Assembly: GCA_021733925.1 (NCBI GenBank)
Contig: JAIPJY010000011.1
Coordinates: 1 to 64,000 of the forward strand
Source: Prosthecobacter sp.
GTDB lineage: Bacteria > Verrucomicrobiota > Verrucomicrobiia > Verrucomicrobiales > Verrucomicrobiaceae
DNA: 64,000 bases
Direction of reading: 5' to 3'
Position 1 is the first letter of the stretch. Each line of letters starts with the position of its first letter. The translations under genes were made by a program, and so were the position numbers. Below, piece after piece: positions 55,517 through 64,000 of this stretch. A model generated the notes under the pieces. That model made no database searches and was not told the DNA's origin. It saw only the letters and a program-made list of their open reading frames with translations.

Positions 55517-56743
55517 ATGACCGCCGCCTCCATCCTCCCACTTCCCGTGATGCCCGACAGCCACGGCCACTTCGGCCAATACGGCGGCATGTTCGTACCA
55601 GAGACACTCATGGCGGCGCTGACCGAGCTGTCGGATCATTATGAACAGGCGAAAGCCGACCCCGCATTCCAGAAGGAACTCGACCGGCTGCTCCACGAAT
55701 ATGTAGGCCGCCCCACGCCGCTCTATTTTGCCGAACGCTGGACCGAAAAGCTCGGTGGCGCGAAAATTTACCTCAAACGCGAGGACCTGCTGCACACCGG
55801 CGCGCACAAGATCAACAACGCCCTCGGGCAGATCCTGCTCGCGCAACGCCTGGGCAAGAAGCGCATCATAGCCGAAACCGGTGCCGGCCAGCACGGTGTC
55901 GCCACCGCCACGGTCTGCGCACGTTTTGGCTGCGAATGCGTCATCTACATGGGCAAGGTGGACATGGAGCGCCAGGCGCTGAATGTCGCACGCATGCGTT
56001 TCCTCGGTGCCAAGGTCGTCGCCGTGACCGCCGGCCAGGCCACCCTCAAGGAAGCGGTGAACGAAGCCATGCGCGACTGGGTCACCAACGTGCGCACCAC
56101 GCATTACATCCTCGGTTCCGCGCTCGGCTCACACCCCTTCCCCATGATGGTGCGTGATTTCCACCGCATCATCGGCGTCGAGGCACGCCGCCAGATTTTG
56201 GAACGTGAGGAACGCCTGCCAGATCTCCTCGTCGCGTGTGTCGGCGGTGGCAGCAACAGCATCGGCCTCTTCCATCCCTTCCTGAATGACAAAGACGTGC
56301 GCATGACCGGCGTCGAAGCTGGCGGCGACGGCATCATCCCTGAGCGCCACGCCGCACGCTTCCAAGGCGGTCGCCTTGGCGTCCTCCAAGGCACCAAGAC
56401 CTGGCTGCTGGCCAATGCCGACGGCCAGATCGAGCTCACCCACAGCGTCAGCGCCGGTCTCGACTACGCCGCCATCGGCCCCGAACACGCCTGGCTTCAC
56501 GATCAAGGCCGCGTCACCTACAATTACGCCACCGATGACGAGGCCCTCGCCGCGTTCCAGGAACTCAGCCAGGTCGAAGGCATCATCCCTGCCCTCGAAA
56601 GCAGCCACGCCATCGCCGAAGTCCACAAAGTGGCCCCCACCATGCGCAAAGATCAGATCATCCTTGTGAACCTCTCCGGTCGCGGGGACAAGGACGTCGC
56701 CCAGGCCGCACGCATGATCTTCGGTGAAGAATTGAAGTTTTGA
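55517..56743 (+). CDS. trpB: Tryptophan synthase beta subunit
   Basis: TrpB is the PLP enzyme that joins indole and serine to make tryptophan. The 408-residue product starts near [16 protein letters not shown]. The PLP lysine is in [11 protein letters not shown], and the ammonia-channel and serine-site sequences include [14 protein letters not shown]. The phosphate loop is [15 protein letters not shown], and the end has [11 protein letters not shown]. trpA is not adjacent in this window. The start at 55517 gives the conserved N-terminus. An upstream ATG at 55457 adds a non-conserved leader. Confidence 0.96.
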   Translation: MTAASILPLPVMPDSHGHFGQYGGMFVPETLMAALTELSDHYEQAKADPAFQKELDRLLHEYVGRPTPLYFAERWTEKLGGAKIYLKREDLLHTGAHKINNALGQILLAQRLGKKRIIAETGAGQHGVATATVCARFGCECVIYMGKVDMERQALNVARMRFLGAKVVAVTAGQATLKEAVNEAMRDWVTNVRTTHYILGSALGSHPFPMMVRDFHRIIGVEARRQILEREERLPDLLVACVGGGSNSIGLFHPFLNDKDVRMTGVEAGGDGIIPERHAARFQGGRLGVLQGTKTWLLANADGQIELTHSVSAGLDYAAIGPEHAWLHDQGRVTYNYATDDEALAAFQELSQVEGIIPALESSHAIAEVHKVAPTMRKDQIILVNLSGRGDKDVAQAARMIFGEELKF

Positions 56744-56749
56744 CCGCTG

Positions 56750-57469
56750 ATGAAGCTGTGGAGCATCTCACTTGACCTGCTTGCCCTTGCCTGCGGTCAT
56801 GGTGCTTTCGCCGCGCCCAGACGCATCCACGTCTTCGTCGCACTCGCTGACAATGCCAGCCAGGGAATCGCCCCTGTGCCCGCGAAGATCGGCAATGGCG
56901 ACGATGCCGAAGAAAACCTGTACTGGGGCAACTCCGAAGGCTTCAAATCGATCTTTGGCCGCAGCAAATCTTGGAAGCTCGAAAAAGCCGAGGCCAATCC
57001 AACGCCCGAGATCCTGGACCGGCGCAGCTACCGTCATGCAGACAAAGACTGCATCCTCATCGCCGAAGCATGGCGTGGCAAAAACATTCACCAGTGCCTG
57101 GAATCCTTCTTCGCCGGTCTGCGGGATCGTCGCAGTGATCTCACCGCCTTCATCGGTCACAATGGCCTCATGGACTCCCCCGTGGCGGTCTCTGTCCTCA
57201 GTCCCGGGGCCAAATCAACCGACGCCATTATCCTCTGCTGTGTCAGCGGCAGTTATTTCAAGCCGCATCTCGCCGCCTTGCAGGCCCGCCCGGTTCTCAC
57301 CACGGAGCAGCTGATGTATCCCGGTTCCTTCCTGCTGCGTGATGCCCTTGAAGTCTGGCTGCGCAGCGGCTCCCGGCCCGAAATCCGCATGGCTGCCGCC
57401 AGGGCGTATGCGGCCAATCAAAAGATTTCCGTCAAAGCTGCGGCGGGAGTGTTTTCCAAACTCGAGTGA
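56750..57469 (+). CDS. Secreted hypothetical protein after trpB
   Basis: The 239-residue protein has a signal peptide (about residues 1-22, ending GAFA). The mature part starts RRIHVFVALADNASQGIAPVPA and contains GNGDDAEENLYWGNSEGF. A second region reads LTAFIGHNGLMDSPVAV and ILCCVSGSYFKPHL. I do not recognise an enzyme motif. It begins 6 bases after trpB and is 1 base from the next gene, so it is likely in the same transcript. Confidence 0.75.
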   Translation: MKLWSISLDLLALACGHGAFAAPRRIHVFVALADNASQGIAPVPAKIGNGDDAEENLYWGNSEGFKSIFGRSKSWKLEKAEANPTPEILDRRSYRHADKDCILIAEAWRGKNIHQCLESFFAGLRDRRSDLTAFIGHNGLMDSPVAVSVLSPGAKSTDAIILCCVSGSYFKPHLAALQARPVLTTEQLMYPGSFLLRDALEVWLRSGSRPEIRMAAARAYAANQKISVKAAAGVFSKLE

Positions 57470-57470
57470 C

Positions 57471-58091
57471 ATGAGCCCGCACCTTTCATCCTCTGCGCAG
57501 CCCCAGCCTGCCAACGCCATTCAGCAGGACATGTCACAGCTGAAATCGCTGCTGCATGACTCGCTTTCGTCGCATCTGCCTGCGGCGCAGAAGGACATGC
57601 GTATCCTCAACCTCGCCTGTGGGCGCTGTGATGAAGCTGAGACCTTGATCCAGGTCGGCTCCGAACTCACCCAAGGGGGTGGGGTCGAAATGATCGGCGC
57701 GGACATTCGCATCCGCGAAATCCGGCAGGCGCGTGAAAACCACCGCCATCTGCCCGCGCAGTTTTTGATCGAGGACGCCACCAAGATCGACCAGCACAAG
57801 GAGCTGAAGGATGACTTCAACATGGTCTTTCTGCGCCACCAGAACTTCTGGCATGGTCAGGAGCTGTGGAAGAAGATTTTTGACCAGGGCATCGCCAAGC
57901 TGCGCCCCGACGGCATGCTGGTCATCACCAGCTATTTCGATGTCGAACACCGTCTCGCGCTGCGTGCGCTGGAATCTCTGGGCATGGAAGTTGTCAGCAA
58001 CAAGCGCAACAAGAACAGCCGGGCTCTGCAGGACGCTCCGGGCAAGTCCGTGGACCGCTGGGTGGCTGTTTTAAGGCGCCGGCAGGCCTGA
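57471..58091 (+). CDS. Class I SAM methyltransferase-like protein
   Basis: The start at 57471, one base after the previous stop, gives 206 residues. Motif I reads MRILNLACGRCDEAETLI, a variant of the usual DxGxGxG. Later segments fit the fold: EMIGADIRIREIRQAR, the predicted acidic end of strand two, and LRPDGMLVITSYFD. Substrate is unknown. A longer frame from 57339 overlaps the preceding gene and is not family-like. Confidence 0.75.
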   Translation: MSPHLSSSAQPQPANAIQQDMSQLKSLLHDSLSSHLPAAQKDMRILNLACGRCDEAETLIQVGSELTQGGGVEMIGADIRIREIRQARENHRHLPAQFLIEDATKIDQHKELKDDFNMVFLRHQNFWHGQELWKKIFDQGIAKLRPDGMLVITSYFDVEHRLALRALESLGMEVVSNKRNKNSRALQDAPGKSVDRWVAVLRRRQA

Positions 58092-58160
58092 GACAGGCTG
58101 CCAAGACCATTTACAAGACTGCCGCCAAGCGGTAAACTCCGCACCCTTCCCCAAAATTCC

Positions 58161-60329
58161 ATGAATCGTCTCTTTTACGCCCTCACCCTTTTTGCGGCGC
58201 TTGCCTTGGCCGCACCGGTGTCGCATGCCCAGTCCATTGATGCCAGCAGCGAAGTGGCTGACCAGTACTTCCGCGGCTTTGTCCTCAACAATGAGGCCGC
58301 CGCACTCGAAACCGCCGGCGACTTCACACTCGCGCAGACCAAATTCAAACAGGCTGGCGAGATCATGGAAAGCATTGCCCGGAATTACCCGACGTGGCAG
58401 CCGGAAATGCGCGCTGCACGTCAGCAAAAAATTCAGGATTCCCTCACACGACTGCAGTCACGTTCTTCGCAGGCGCAAGGACAGGTGACCGCAGCCGCAC
58501 CTGCCCCGGCAGCGGCCGCAGCTCCCGCCCCCGCGATGGCAGCAGCCGCCATTCCTTCTCCCGGCATACTGGCCCAACCCGCCGCCGCCATTCCCGCCAA
58601 CCCCGGCTCACTGCCCAGCCTCAACGACATGCTGAGTCAATGGGAGCAGATGCACAAGCAGCGCATTCTGGAACTGGAAACGAAAAACAACCAGCAGCAG
58701 ATCGATCTCGGCAAATGGCAGAACTGGTACCAGTGGGCCTCCGGCGAGATCACCACCGCGCGCCAGCAAAACGACGCCCTTGGCAAAAAGGCCACCGCCC
58801 TGGAGCAGAGCCTCCTCGCCATGGGCAGGGATGTGGAGGAAGGCCGCGCCGCGCAGGCCCAAATGGGCAGGCTGATGGAAGAAAAAATGGCGGTTGATCT
58901 GGAGATGCGTAAAAGTGCCCAGCGCCTGATGGCCGCCGAAGCCGCTGCCAAGGATGCCTCGCAAAAACTGTCTGATGCCTCCACCCAAATCGCGGCTGTA
59001 CAGCAGGAGCGTGAGAAGCTCAACAACGAACGTGACCAGATCATCAAGGAACGTGATGGCGCGATCGCTCAGCGCGATGAAGCGGTGAAAAAGAGTGAAT
59101 CAGCCGTCAAGGAACGTGACGCCGCCAGCGCCCGCAGCCTGGGATTGCAGGCCGAGGTGGAAGAATTGAAAAAGAAAACCGGCAGCGCCGAAATGAAGCG
59201 CCTCATTGCCGAGAACGAGCGTTTGAAAAAGGAGATCGTCGAAGCACAGAAGCAGGTGGAAACCCTGAAGGCGGATGTCGGACGCAAGGACCAGGAAATC
59301 GTCGCCCTGCGCGGCCAGCTCACCGGATTGCAGGGCCAGATGGCCGAACTCCGCAAAGAAAGCACCACCTACCAGACCCAGGTCGCCGAGCTGACGAAGC
59401 AGCTCAAGGAAGTGCAGGGCGGCATGGAGGGCAAGATCGCCACCACGCCTGAGCTCACCCAGGAAAATGAAATGCTGCGCAGCATCATCATGCGCCAGCT
59501 GCGCACCCAGCATCGTCAGCAGGCCGCCAAGGACCTCATGATCGCGGAACTGCAGAAAATGGAGAGCGCCTCCAACGATCTCGTCAAACAGGTCGAAGAA
59601 ATGAAGAACGCGCGCATGATTCTGACACCGGAGGAGGAAAAACTCTTCTCCGATCCCGTCGTGCGGGAACTGCTGGGTTCGAAGGGCGGCATGCAGGCCA
59701 CCCTCATCGCCAACGCATCCCCGGACAGCGATAAAAAAGTGGCTCCTCCTCCACCGACCTCCGTCGAAAAACTCATCAGCCAGGCCAACGAAACCTACAT
59801 GAACAAGGATTTCGAAAGCGCGGCCAAGCTCTATCAGGACGCGCTGCGGGCTGAACCCAAAAACGTGACCGCCCTCATCGGTCTGGGCATCACCCGCCAG
59901 CGTGAAAACAAACATGCCGACGCCGAAGTGTCCCTGCAGAAGGCCCTGGCCTACGATCCGACCAACGAACCCGCCTCATTCGCGCTCGGTGTCACCTATT
60001 TCAAACAGGAACGCTGGAAGGATGCGATGACCTACTTCGAGAAGAGCCTCGCCAAACGCCCCGACAACGCCAGTGGCAGGCATTACCTCGGCATCATCGC
60101 TACCAAGCTTAACTTGATTGAACGTGCCGAACGCGAATTCAAAACGGCTCTGGCCATTGATCCCACCTACGGCGAAGCCCATTTCAATCTGGCCGTGCTC
60201 TACATCACCTGGGATCCCCCGCAGTGGGACAAGGCACGTGCTGAATACGCTGAGGCGATCAAAAAGGGTGTCCGCCCCGACCCCAATCTCGAAAAACTGC
60301 TCGAAGGCGACAAGGTTTCGCAGCGTTAA
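58161..60329 (+). CDS. Secreted coiled-coil and TPR protein
   Basis: The 722-residue protein has a signal peptide (MNRLFYALTLFAALALAAPVSHA). A short helical N-terminus follows, then an Ala/Pro-rich linker at about residues 108-150. A long coiled coil runs from about 180 to 500 (for example AEVEELKKKTGSAEMKRLIA). TPR repeats fill 540-720 (SAAKLYQDALRAEPKNVTAL and KDAMTYFEKSLAKRPDNASG). It is probably a periplasmic scaffold. Its architecture echoes the larger TPR protein at 2.8-9 kb. It has no enzymatic motif that I can see. Confidence 0.85.
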   Translation: MNRLFYALTLFAALALAAPVSHAQSIDASSEVADQYFRGFVLNNEAAALETAGDFTLAQTKFKQAGEIMESIARNYPTWQPEMRAARQQKIQDSLTRLQSRSSQAQGQVTAAAPAPAAAAAPAPAMAAAAIPSPGILAQPAAAIPANPGSLPSLNDMLSQWEQMHKQRILELETKNNQQQIDLGKWQNWYQWASGEITTARQQNDALGKKATALEQSLLAMGRDVEEGRAAQAQMGRLMEEKMAVDLEMRKSAQRLMAAEAAAKDASQKLSDASTQIAAVQQEREKLNNERDQIIKERDGAIAQRDEAVKKSESAVKERDAASARSLGLQAEVEELKKKTGSAEMKRLIAENERLKKEIVEAQKQVETLKADVGRKDQEIVALRGQLTGLQGQMAELRKESTTYQTQVAELTKQLKEVQGGMEGKIATTPELTQENEMLRSIIMRQLRTQHRQQAAKDLMIAELQKMESASNDLVKQVEEMKNARMILTPEEEKLFSDPVVRELLGSKGGMQATLIANASPDSDKKVAPPPPTSVEKLISQANETYMNKDFESAAKLYQDALRAEPKNVTALIGLGITRQRENKHADAEVSLQKALAYDPTNEPASFALGVTYFKQERWKDAMTYFEKSLAKRPDNASGRHYLGIIATKLNLIERAEREFKTALAIDPTYGEAHFNLAVLYITWDPPQWDKARAEYAEAIKKGVRPDPNLEKLLEGDKVSQR

Positions 60330-60334
60330 GAAGA

Positions 60335-60357
60335 CGACGGACGCAAGGTTTCCGTCG
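60335..60357. other. Hairpin before the dipeptidase fusion gene
   Basis: CGACGGA (60335-60341) and TCCGTCG (60351-60357) form a 7-base stem with a 9-base loop in the 38-base gap between two same-strand genes. No T-run follows. Its role, if any, is unclear. Confidence 0.35.
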
Positions 60358-60367
60358 CTCTTCAGCC

Positions 60368-62863
60368 ATGAAAACCCTGCTCGCTTTTTTACTCGCGGCC
60401 TCCGGCCTCGCAGCCCAAACCTTGGTCGAAATCGGCACCAAGGCGGATGGCCTCGTGATCGATCTGCGCTACACCACGGCGGACAATTTTTTCAAAACGG
60501 CGTTCTATCCCAGGCATGCACGCGCCATGCTGCGCCCGGCCACCGCAGCCAAACTGGCCTTGGTACAAGCTGAGTTAAAATCCCAGGGCCTGAGCTTGAA
60601 AATCTGGGACGCCTACCGTCCGCTCTCCGTCCAACGCGCGATGTGGAAAACGCTGCCAGATGAGCGCTTCGTGGCCGATCCCTCCAAAGGCGGTCGTCAT
60701 AACCGGGGAGCCGCTCTGGATGCGACACTCGTCGATTCCCATGGCGTGGAACTTCAGATGCCGACAGCACACGATGACTTTTCAGAGAAAGCCGGTGCTC
60801 ATTTCAAACTGGTGCCGCCCGAAATTTTCAAGAACCGCGAAAAGCTGCAGCAAGTGATGACCAAGCACGGTTTCGCCTTGTTCGAAAGCGAGTGGTGGCA
60901 TTTTGATGACGCCGACTGGAAACAGTATGAAGCCTTGGACATTCCTATCGAGCCGCTGCAAGCGAAGCACCTGCTGCTCGACTCACGTGTGGTTCAAGAG
61001 ACGCTGAATGCCAAACTCATCCTCGGCACACCGCAGAAGCATCCGGCCAATCCGCTGATTCAAGCTGACAAGCCCTGGGAAAATTCGATGAACAACCTCT
61101 ATCCCAATGTGATCTGGGATGAAGACGCTCAGCTCCTCAAACTCTGGTACAAGTGTGTTCTGGCCGACAAGGAAGTGATCGCGCAGATGGATCAGCCCAG
61201 CACGGTGCATGATGTCGGCTGGTATCTGCTGTATGCCACCTCCAAAGATGGCATTCACTGGGACAAGCCTGAACTGGGCATCCACAAGTTCGCCGGCAGC
61301 AGCGCCAACAACATCGTCGCCCGTGATTGCCCGAATGTCGGCGTGTTCAAAGACCTTCACGATGCCGATCCGGCGAGACGCTACAAAATGGTGAGCGATG
61401 TCGGCCTCGGCAAGCCCCAGGTGCGTTTCTCAGCCGACGGCATTCACTGGGGCGAAGCCCTGGCCGCCCACGGCTTCGGCGCACAGAACGGCGACACCCA
61501 CAACAATGCATTCTGGGACGAACGCAGCGGCAAATACCTGTGGTTCACCAAACTCTACCTCGGCGAACGGCTCGTCTCCCGCTTCGAGAGCGATGACTTC
61601 CTCCATTGGAAAAACAACGGCCTCGTTCTGCGCTCCAACATTGATGAAGGCCGCGCCAGCCAGACCTACTGCATGCCCGTGTTTCGTTACGGCAGCATCT
61701 ATCTCAGCTACGTAATGATGTACAACGTCGGCAGCGGCCGCTCAGTCGATTGCGAACTGGCGTGGAGTCACGACGGCCTGCAATGGCAGCGTGTGGCCCC
61801 CGGAACGCCCTTCATCCCACGCGGAGCGAAAGGCAGCTACGACAGCGAATGCATCTACGCGATGGCCGGCCCGCCCATCTTGAAAGACGGCAAGCTCATG
61901 ATCTACTACGGTGGCGATGACTTCCCCCACACCGGCTGGAAGCGTCATTGCCTGCCCTGCCTTGCAACGCTGCGTCCCGATGGATTCGCAGGCTACACAC
62001 CCGTCGAGGCCGACAAACCCGCCCACGTGCTGACACGGACACTGCGACTGACCTCGGAGCCGGTTTGCATCACTGCCGATCTAGCCCCTGGCGGCAGCCT
62101 GCGTGTCCTGGCAATAAATGACCAAGGCACCGTGTTGGACACAGCAGAAGCAATCTCAACCTCAGTGACAGATGCGCCCCTAAAATGGAACAAGGGTCCC
62201 TTAACAGCCCCGGCTGCCCGCTTCCGCATCGAACTGGACCATGCGGTGCTATATGCCATCAGCGGCGGCGACTTGGTTCACCAAGAGATGCCGCCCCCCG
62301 AAAATCCATTGAAGTCGGCGACACGTGTGATCCATCCCACGACGACACAAACGCTTTCATTCGATGCAGATGCCCAGGGCTGGAAAGGCGTGGATCAACT
62401 CGAACACCATGCCGCAGGCGGCGCGAAAGGCGGCTACATCCACGTCTCACGCAGCGGCAGGGCGCTGCCCATTGCCCTCTCCCCGGTGACGGCCAAAGAA
62501 TCACCTCTGGCGGGTGACTGGACCCAGGTCATCGGCGGCAAGGGCGCCGAGATCACCTGCCAGGTGCGTTCAGCGAAACCGGGAGGTCGTGTCAGGATCG
62601 AACTGTTCGCAAATGACATCGCTCAGTGGCAGTTCGAGACGCAGACCACGTTTTCACCTGAATGGAGCAAGGCCGCAGCCACCTTGCGCTATGACTGGGA
62701 CGATGCCGAAGCGCTGGCCGCAGGCTGGAAACGTGCAGCCAACAGCTTCTCATGGGCGGACACGATTCAACACATCGGCAAAGTCGTGATCGTCCCCGGC
62801 GCTGCTGGAGCGCAGGAGAGTTTCGACTTGGATGAACTGAGCGTCAGTGGTTCAACCCGCTGA
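60368..62863 (+). CDS. Secreted D-Ala-D-Ala dipeptidase (VanX/M15D) fused to a glycosidase-like beta-propeller domain
   Basis: The 831-residue protein has a signal peptide (MKTLLAFLLAASGLAAQ). Residues about 20-200 form a VanX/DdpX-type M15 dipeptidase: IWDAYRPLSVQRAMW, the zinc-site block GRHNRGAALDATLVD, and the catalytic ESEWWHFDD. From about residue 230 a second domain has propeller-like repeats, such as SKDGIHWDKPELG, RFSADGIHWGEAL and SHDGLQWQRVAPG, resembling GH43/GH32-type five-bladed propellers. A beta-sandwich-like tail closes the protein. I infer periplasmic cleavage of D-Ala-D-Ala linked to carbohydrate binding or hydrolysis. The propeller's activity is not established. Confidence 0.85.
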   Translation: MKTLLAFLLAASGLAAQTLVEIGTKADGLVIDLRYTTADNFFKTAFYPRHARAMLRPATAAKLALVQAELKSQGLSLKIWDAYRPLSVQRAMWKTLPDERFVADPSKGGRHNRGAALDATLVDSHGVELQMPTAHDDFSEKAGAHFKLVPPEIFKNREKLQQVMTKHGFALFESEWWHFDDADWKQYEALDIPIEPLQAKHLLLDSRVVQETLNAKLILGTPQKHPANPLIQADKPWENSMNNLYPNVIWDEDAQLLKLWYKCVLADKEVIAQMDQPSTVHDVGWYLLYATSKDGIHWDKPELGIHKFAGSSANNIVARDCPNVGVFKDLHDADPARRYKMVSDVGLGKPQVRFSADGIHWGEALAAHGFGAQNGDTHNNAFWDERSGKYLWFTKLYLGERLVSRFESDDFLHWKNNGLVLRSNIDEGRASQTYCMPVFRYGSIYLSYVMMYNVGSGRSVDCELAWSHDGLQWQRVAPGTPFIPRGAKGSYDSECIYAMAGPPILKDGKLMIYYGGDDFPHTGWKRHCLPCLATLRPDGFAGYTPVEADKPAHVLTRTLRLTSEPVCITADLAPGGSLRVLAINDQGTVLDTAEAISTSVTDAPLKWNKGPLTAPAARFRIELDHAVLYAISGGDLVHQEMPPPENPLKSATRVIHPTTTQTLSFDADAQGWKGVDQLEHHAAGGAKGGYIHVSRSGRALPIALSPVTAKESPLAGDWTQVIGGKGAEITCQVRSAKPGGRVRIELFANDIAQWQFETQTTFSPEWSKAAATLRYDWDDAEALAAGWKRAANSFSWADTIQHIGKVVIVPGAAGAQESFDLDELSVSGSTR

Positions 62864-62865
62864 GA

Positions 62866-64000
62866 TCAGGGACGGATTTCTTCGCCCGTAGTCGCATTCG
62901 CCAGGGTCATCTGCTCTCGATGGAAAGCAGGGTCGCTGCGGAAGGTGAGACGCGCCTGATACTTGCGTTCGAGATCCACCAGCAGCTCACCATCCTCGCT
63001 CTTGAGACGGGTCAGCACCTCGGGATGCACGATGACGATAATGCTCTTCTGATCCTCCTTGGCCCGACCCAGCACCGCGACAAGACGGCGCTGCAGCTCG
63101 ACGCTCATGGTGAGCGGCGTTTTGACCTGGCCGTGGCCTTTGCAGTACGGGCAGGGTTCATAGAGCGTGGTGCCGAGGCTCTCATTGAGACGCTGGCGGG
63201 TCATCTCCATGAGACCGAACTGCGAGATAGGCAGCACCTGGGTCTTGGCCTTGTCACGCTTGAGATGATCGATCATGAGCTTGTACACGGCCTGCTGGTC
63301 ACGGCGGTGTTTCATGTCGATGAAGTCCACCACGATCAGGCCGCCCATGTTGCGCAGGCGGAGCTGGCGCGCGACTTCGGCGGCGGCTTCGAGGTTGGTT
63401 TCGAGCAGGAGCTTGTCGACGTCCTTGTGCCCCTTGTTGCGGCCGGTGTTGACGTCAATGGAGACGAGCGCCTCAGTTTGATCGATCACGATGTAGCCAC
63501 CGCACGGCATCCACACCTGGCGGTAGAAGGCGTTGTCGATCTGCTTTTGGATCCCGTAGTGCTCAAAGATGGCGCTCTGGCCCTGGTAGAGATTGATCCG
63601 GCGTTTCGCACGGCCGGAGATGTGCGCAGCCATGCGCTGCATGCGTTCGACGGTGGCGGCGTCATCGCAGGCGACTTCATCGATGTCCTCGGTGAGGAAA
63701 TCACGCACCGTACGCTCGACGAGATCAGGCTCTTGGAAGCAGCAAACAGGGGCGTTCTGGCCGTCGCGCTTGGCGACGATCTGGTCCCACTCATCGAGGA
63801 GGATGTTCAAATCCCGCACGATGTGCCGCGCACGCTTGCCGGAAGCTTCGGTGCGCAGGATGATGCCCATGCCCTCAGGCAGGCTGATTTTTTCGATGAT
63901 CTTGCGGAGCCTCGAGCGCTCCTTCGGGTCTTCGATCTTGCGCGAGATACCGCAGGTGTCATTCAGCGGCATCAACACAAGCAGTCGGCCTGCGAGGGAG
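62866..64000 (-). CDS. Ribonuclease E/G family protein, cut by the window edge
   Basis: The frame runs off the right end of the window. The codons up to 63999 still read SLAGRLLVLMPLNDTCGISRKI, the conserved RNase E/G sequence, so the true start lies beyond 64000. The visible 370-odd residues hold the DNase I-like catalytic site (YIVIDQTEALVSIDVNTGRNKG region and GLIVVDFIDMKHR) and the zinc-link CPYCKGHG. The small C-terminal part follows. The enzyme cleaves single-stranded RNA in mRNA decay and rRNA maturation. Whether it is RNase E or RNase G cannot be decided from this part. Confidence 0.93.
   Translation of the reverse strand, partial: SLAGRLLVLMPLNDTCGISRKIEDPKERSRLRKIIEKISLPEGMGIILRTEASGKRARHIVRDLNILLDEWDQIVAKRDGQNAPVCCFQEPDLVERTVRDFLTEDIDEVACDDAATVERMQRMAAHISGRAKRRINLYQGQSAIFEHYGIQKQIDNAFYRQVWMPCGGYIVIDQTEALVSIDVNTGRNKGHKDVDKLLLETNLEAAAEVARQLRLRNMGGLIVVDFIDMKHRRDQQAVYKLMIDHLKRDKAKTQVLPISQFGLMEMTRQRLNESLGTTLYEPCPYCKGHGQVKTPLTMSVELQRRLVAVLGRAKEDQKSIIVIVHPEVLTRLKSEDGELLVDLERKYQARLTFRSDPAFHREQMTLANATTGEEIRP

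Noticed and set aside
54308-56104. 598-codon minus-strand frame opposite lpxD and trpB
   Set aside because: It crosses two certain genes and the terminator region, and its product looks like reverse-complement noise.
1-64000. tRNA, rRNA, CRISPR arrays, transposases or integrases
   Set aside because: I looked in the gene-free stretches and found no cloverleaf-like sequence, regularly spaced repeats or recombinase motifs. A covariance-model search could still find a small RNA that I missed.

Overview
The window is a gene-dense, GC-rich chromosomal segment. It most likely comes from a Verrucomicrobia (Verrucomicrobiota) bacterium, close to Prosthecobacter or Verrucomicrobium. The pointers are a DUF1501 Tat-exported protein, a Planctomycetes/Verrucomicrobia-type lipoprotein cytochrome, large secreted TPR proteins, a ceramidase-like secreted enzyme, and a Gram-negative envelope set (BamA, Skp, LpxD). 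The taxonomy is an inference from gene content. I see no rRNA, tRNA, CRISPR array, integrase or transposase.

Layout. 1-2.8 kb: a gene-free stretch with dispersed repeats, then an FmdB-like protein, TrmB and a secreted SGNH esterase. 2.8-9.6 kb: a 2064-residue secreted TPR protein coupled to a small lipoprotein-like partner. 9.6-13.6 kb: the SbcD-SbcC nuclease. 13.7-19.5 kb: a small protein built of three 36-residue repeats, HrpA helicase, a DUF1003 membrane protein with an in-frame TAG near its end, a lipoprotein cytochrome and a cupin. 19.6-25.2 kb: a Fur/PerR-type regulator behind a perfect 7-1-7 palindrome, followed by sufC, a YcxB-like membrane gene, sufB, a candidate cysteine hydrolase and sufD. 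25.2-28 kb: a DEDDh exonuclease, alanine racemase with a VOC protein, and a DUF1802 protein. 28-31.9 kb: a three-gene lipid module matching E. coli ynbA, ynbC and ynbD. 32-36 kb: DUF1501, a small secreted protein, a TPMT-like methyltransferase and a ceramidase-like enzyme. 36-38.1 kb: tpiA and pgk. 38.2-45 kb: a LysR regulator divergent from a complete RND efflux operon. 45.3-51 kb: an ECF sigma/anti-sigma pair, an AddA-type helicase-nuclease and an EamA transporter. 51.2-55.4 kb: bamA, skp, a strong terminator and lpxD. 55.5-60.3 kb: trpB and three less characterised genes. 60.4-64 kb: a fusion of a VanX-type dipeptidase with a glycosidase-like propeller, and an RNase E/G gene cut by the window edge.

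Themes. Envelope construction and remodelling dominate (bamA/skp/lpxD, ynb-like lipid genes, alr, dipeptidase fusion, RND pump). Genome maintenance (SbcCD, AddA, exonuclease) and iron or oxidative-stress-linked Fe-S assembly (Fur/PerR plus SufBCD) come next. Many gene pairs overlap by 1-4 nt, so translational coupling is common. The observations most worth follow-up are the ynbACD-like module, the dipeptidase-propeller fusion, the suf operon with two inserted envelope genes behind a Fur/PerR box, the nonsense codon in the DUF1003 gene, and the 36-residue repeat protein.
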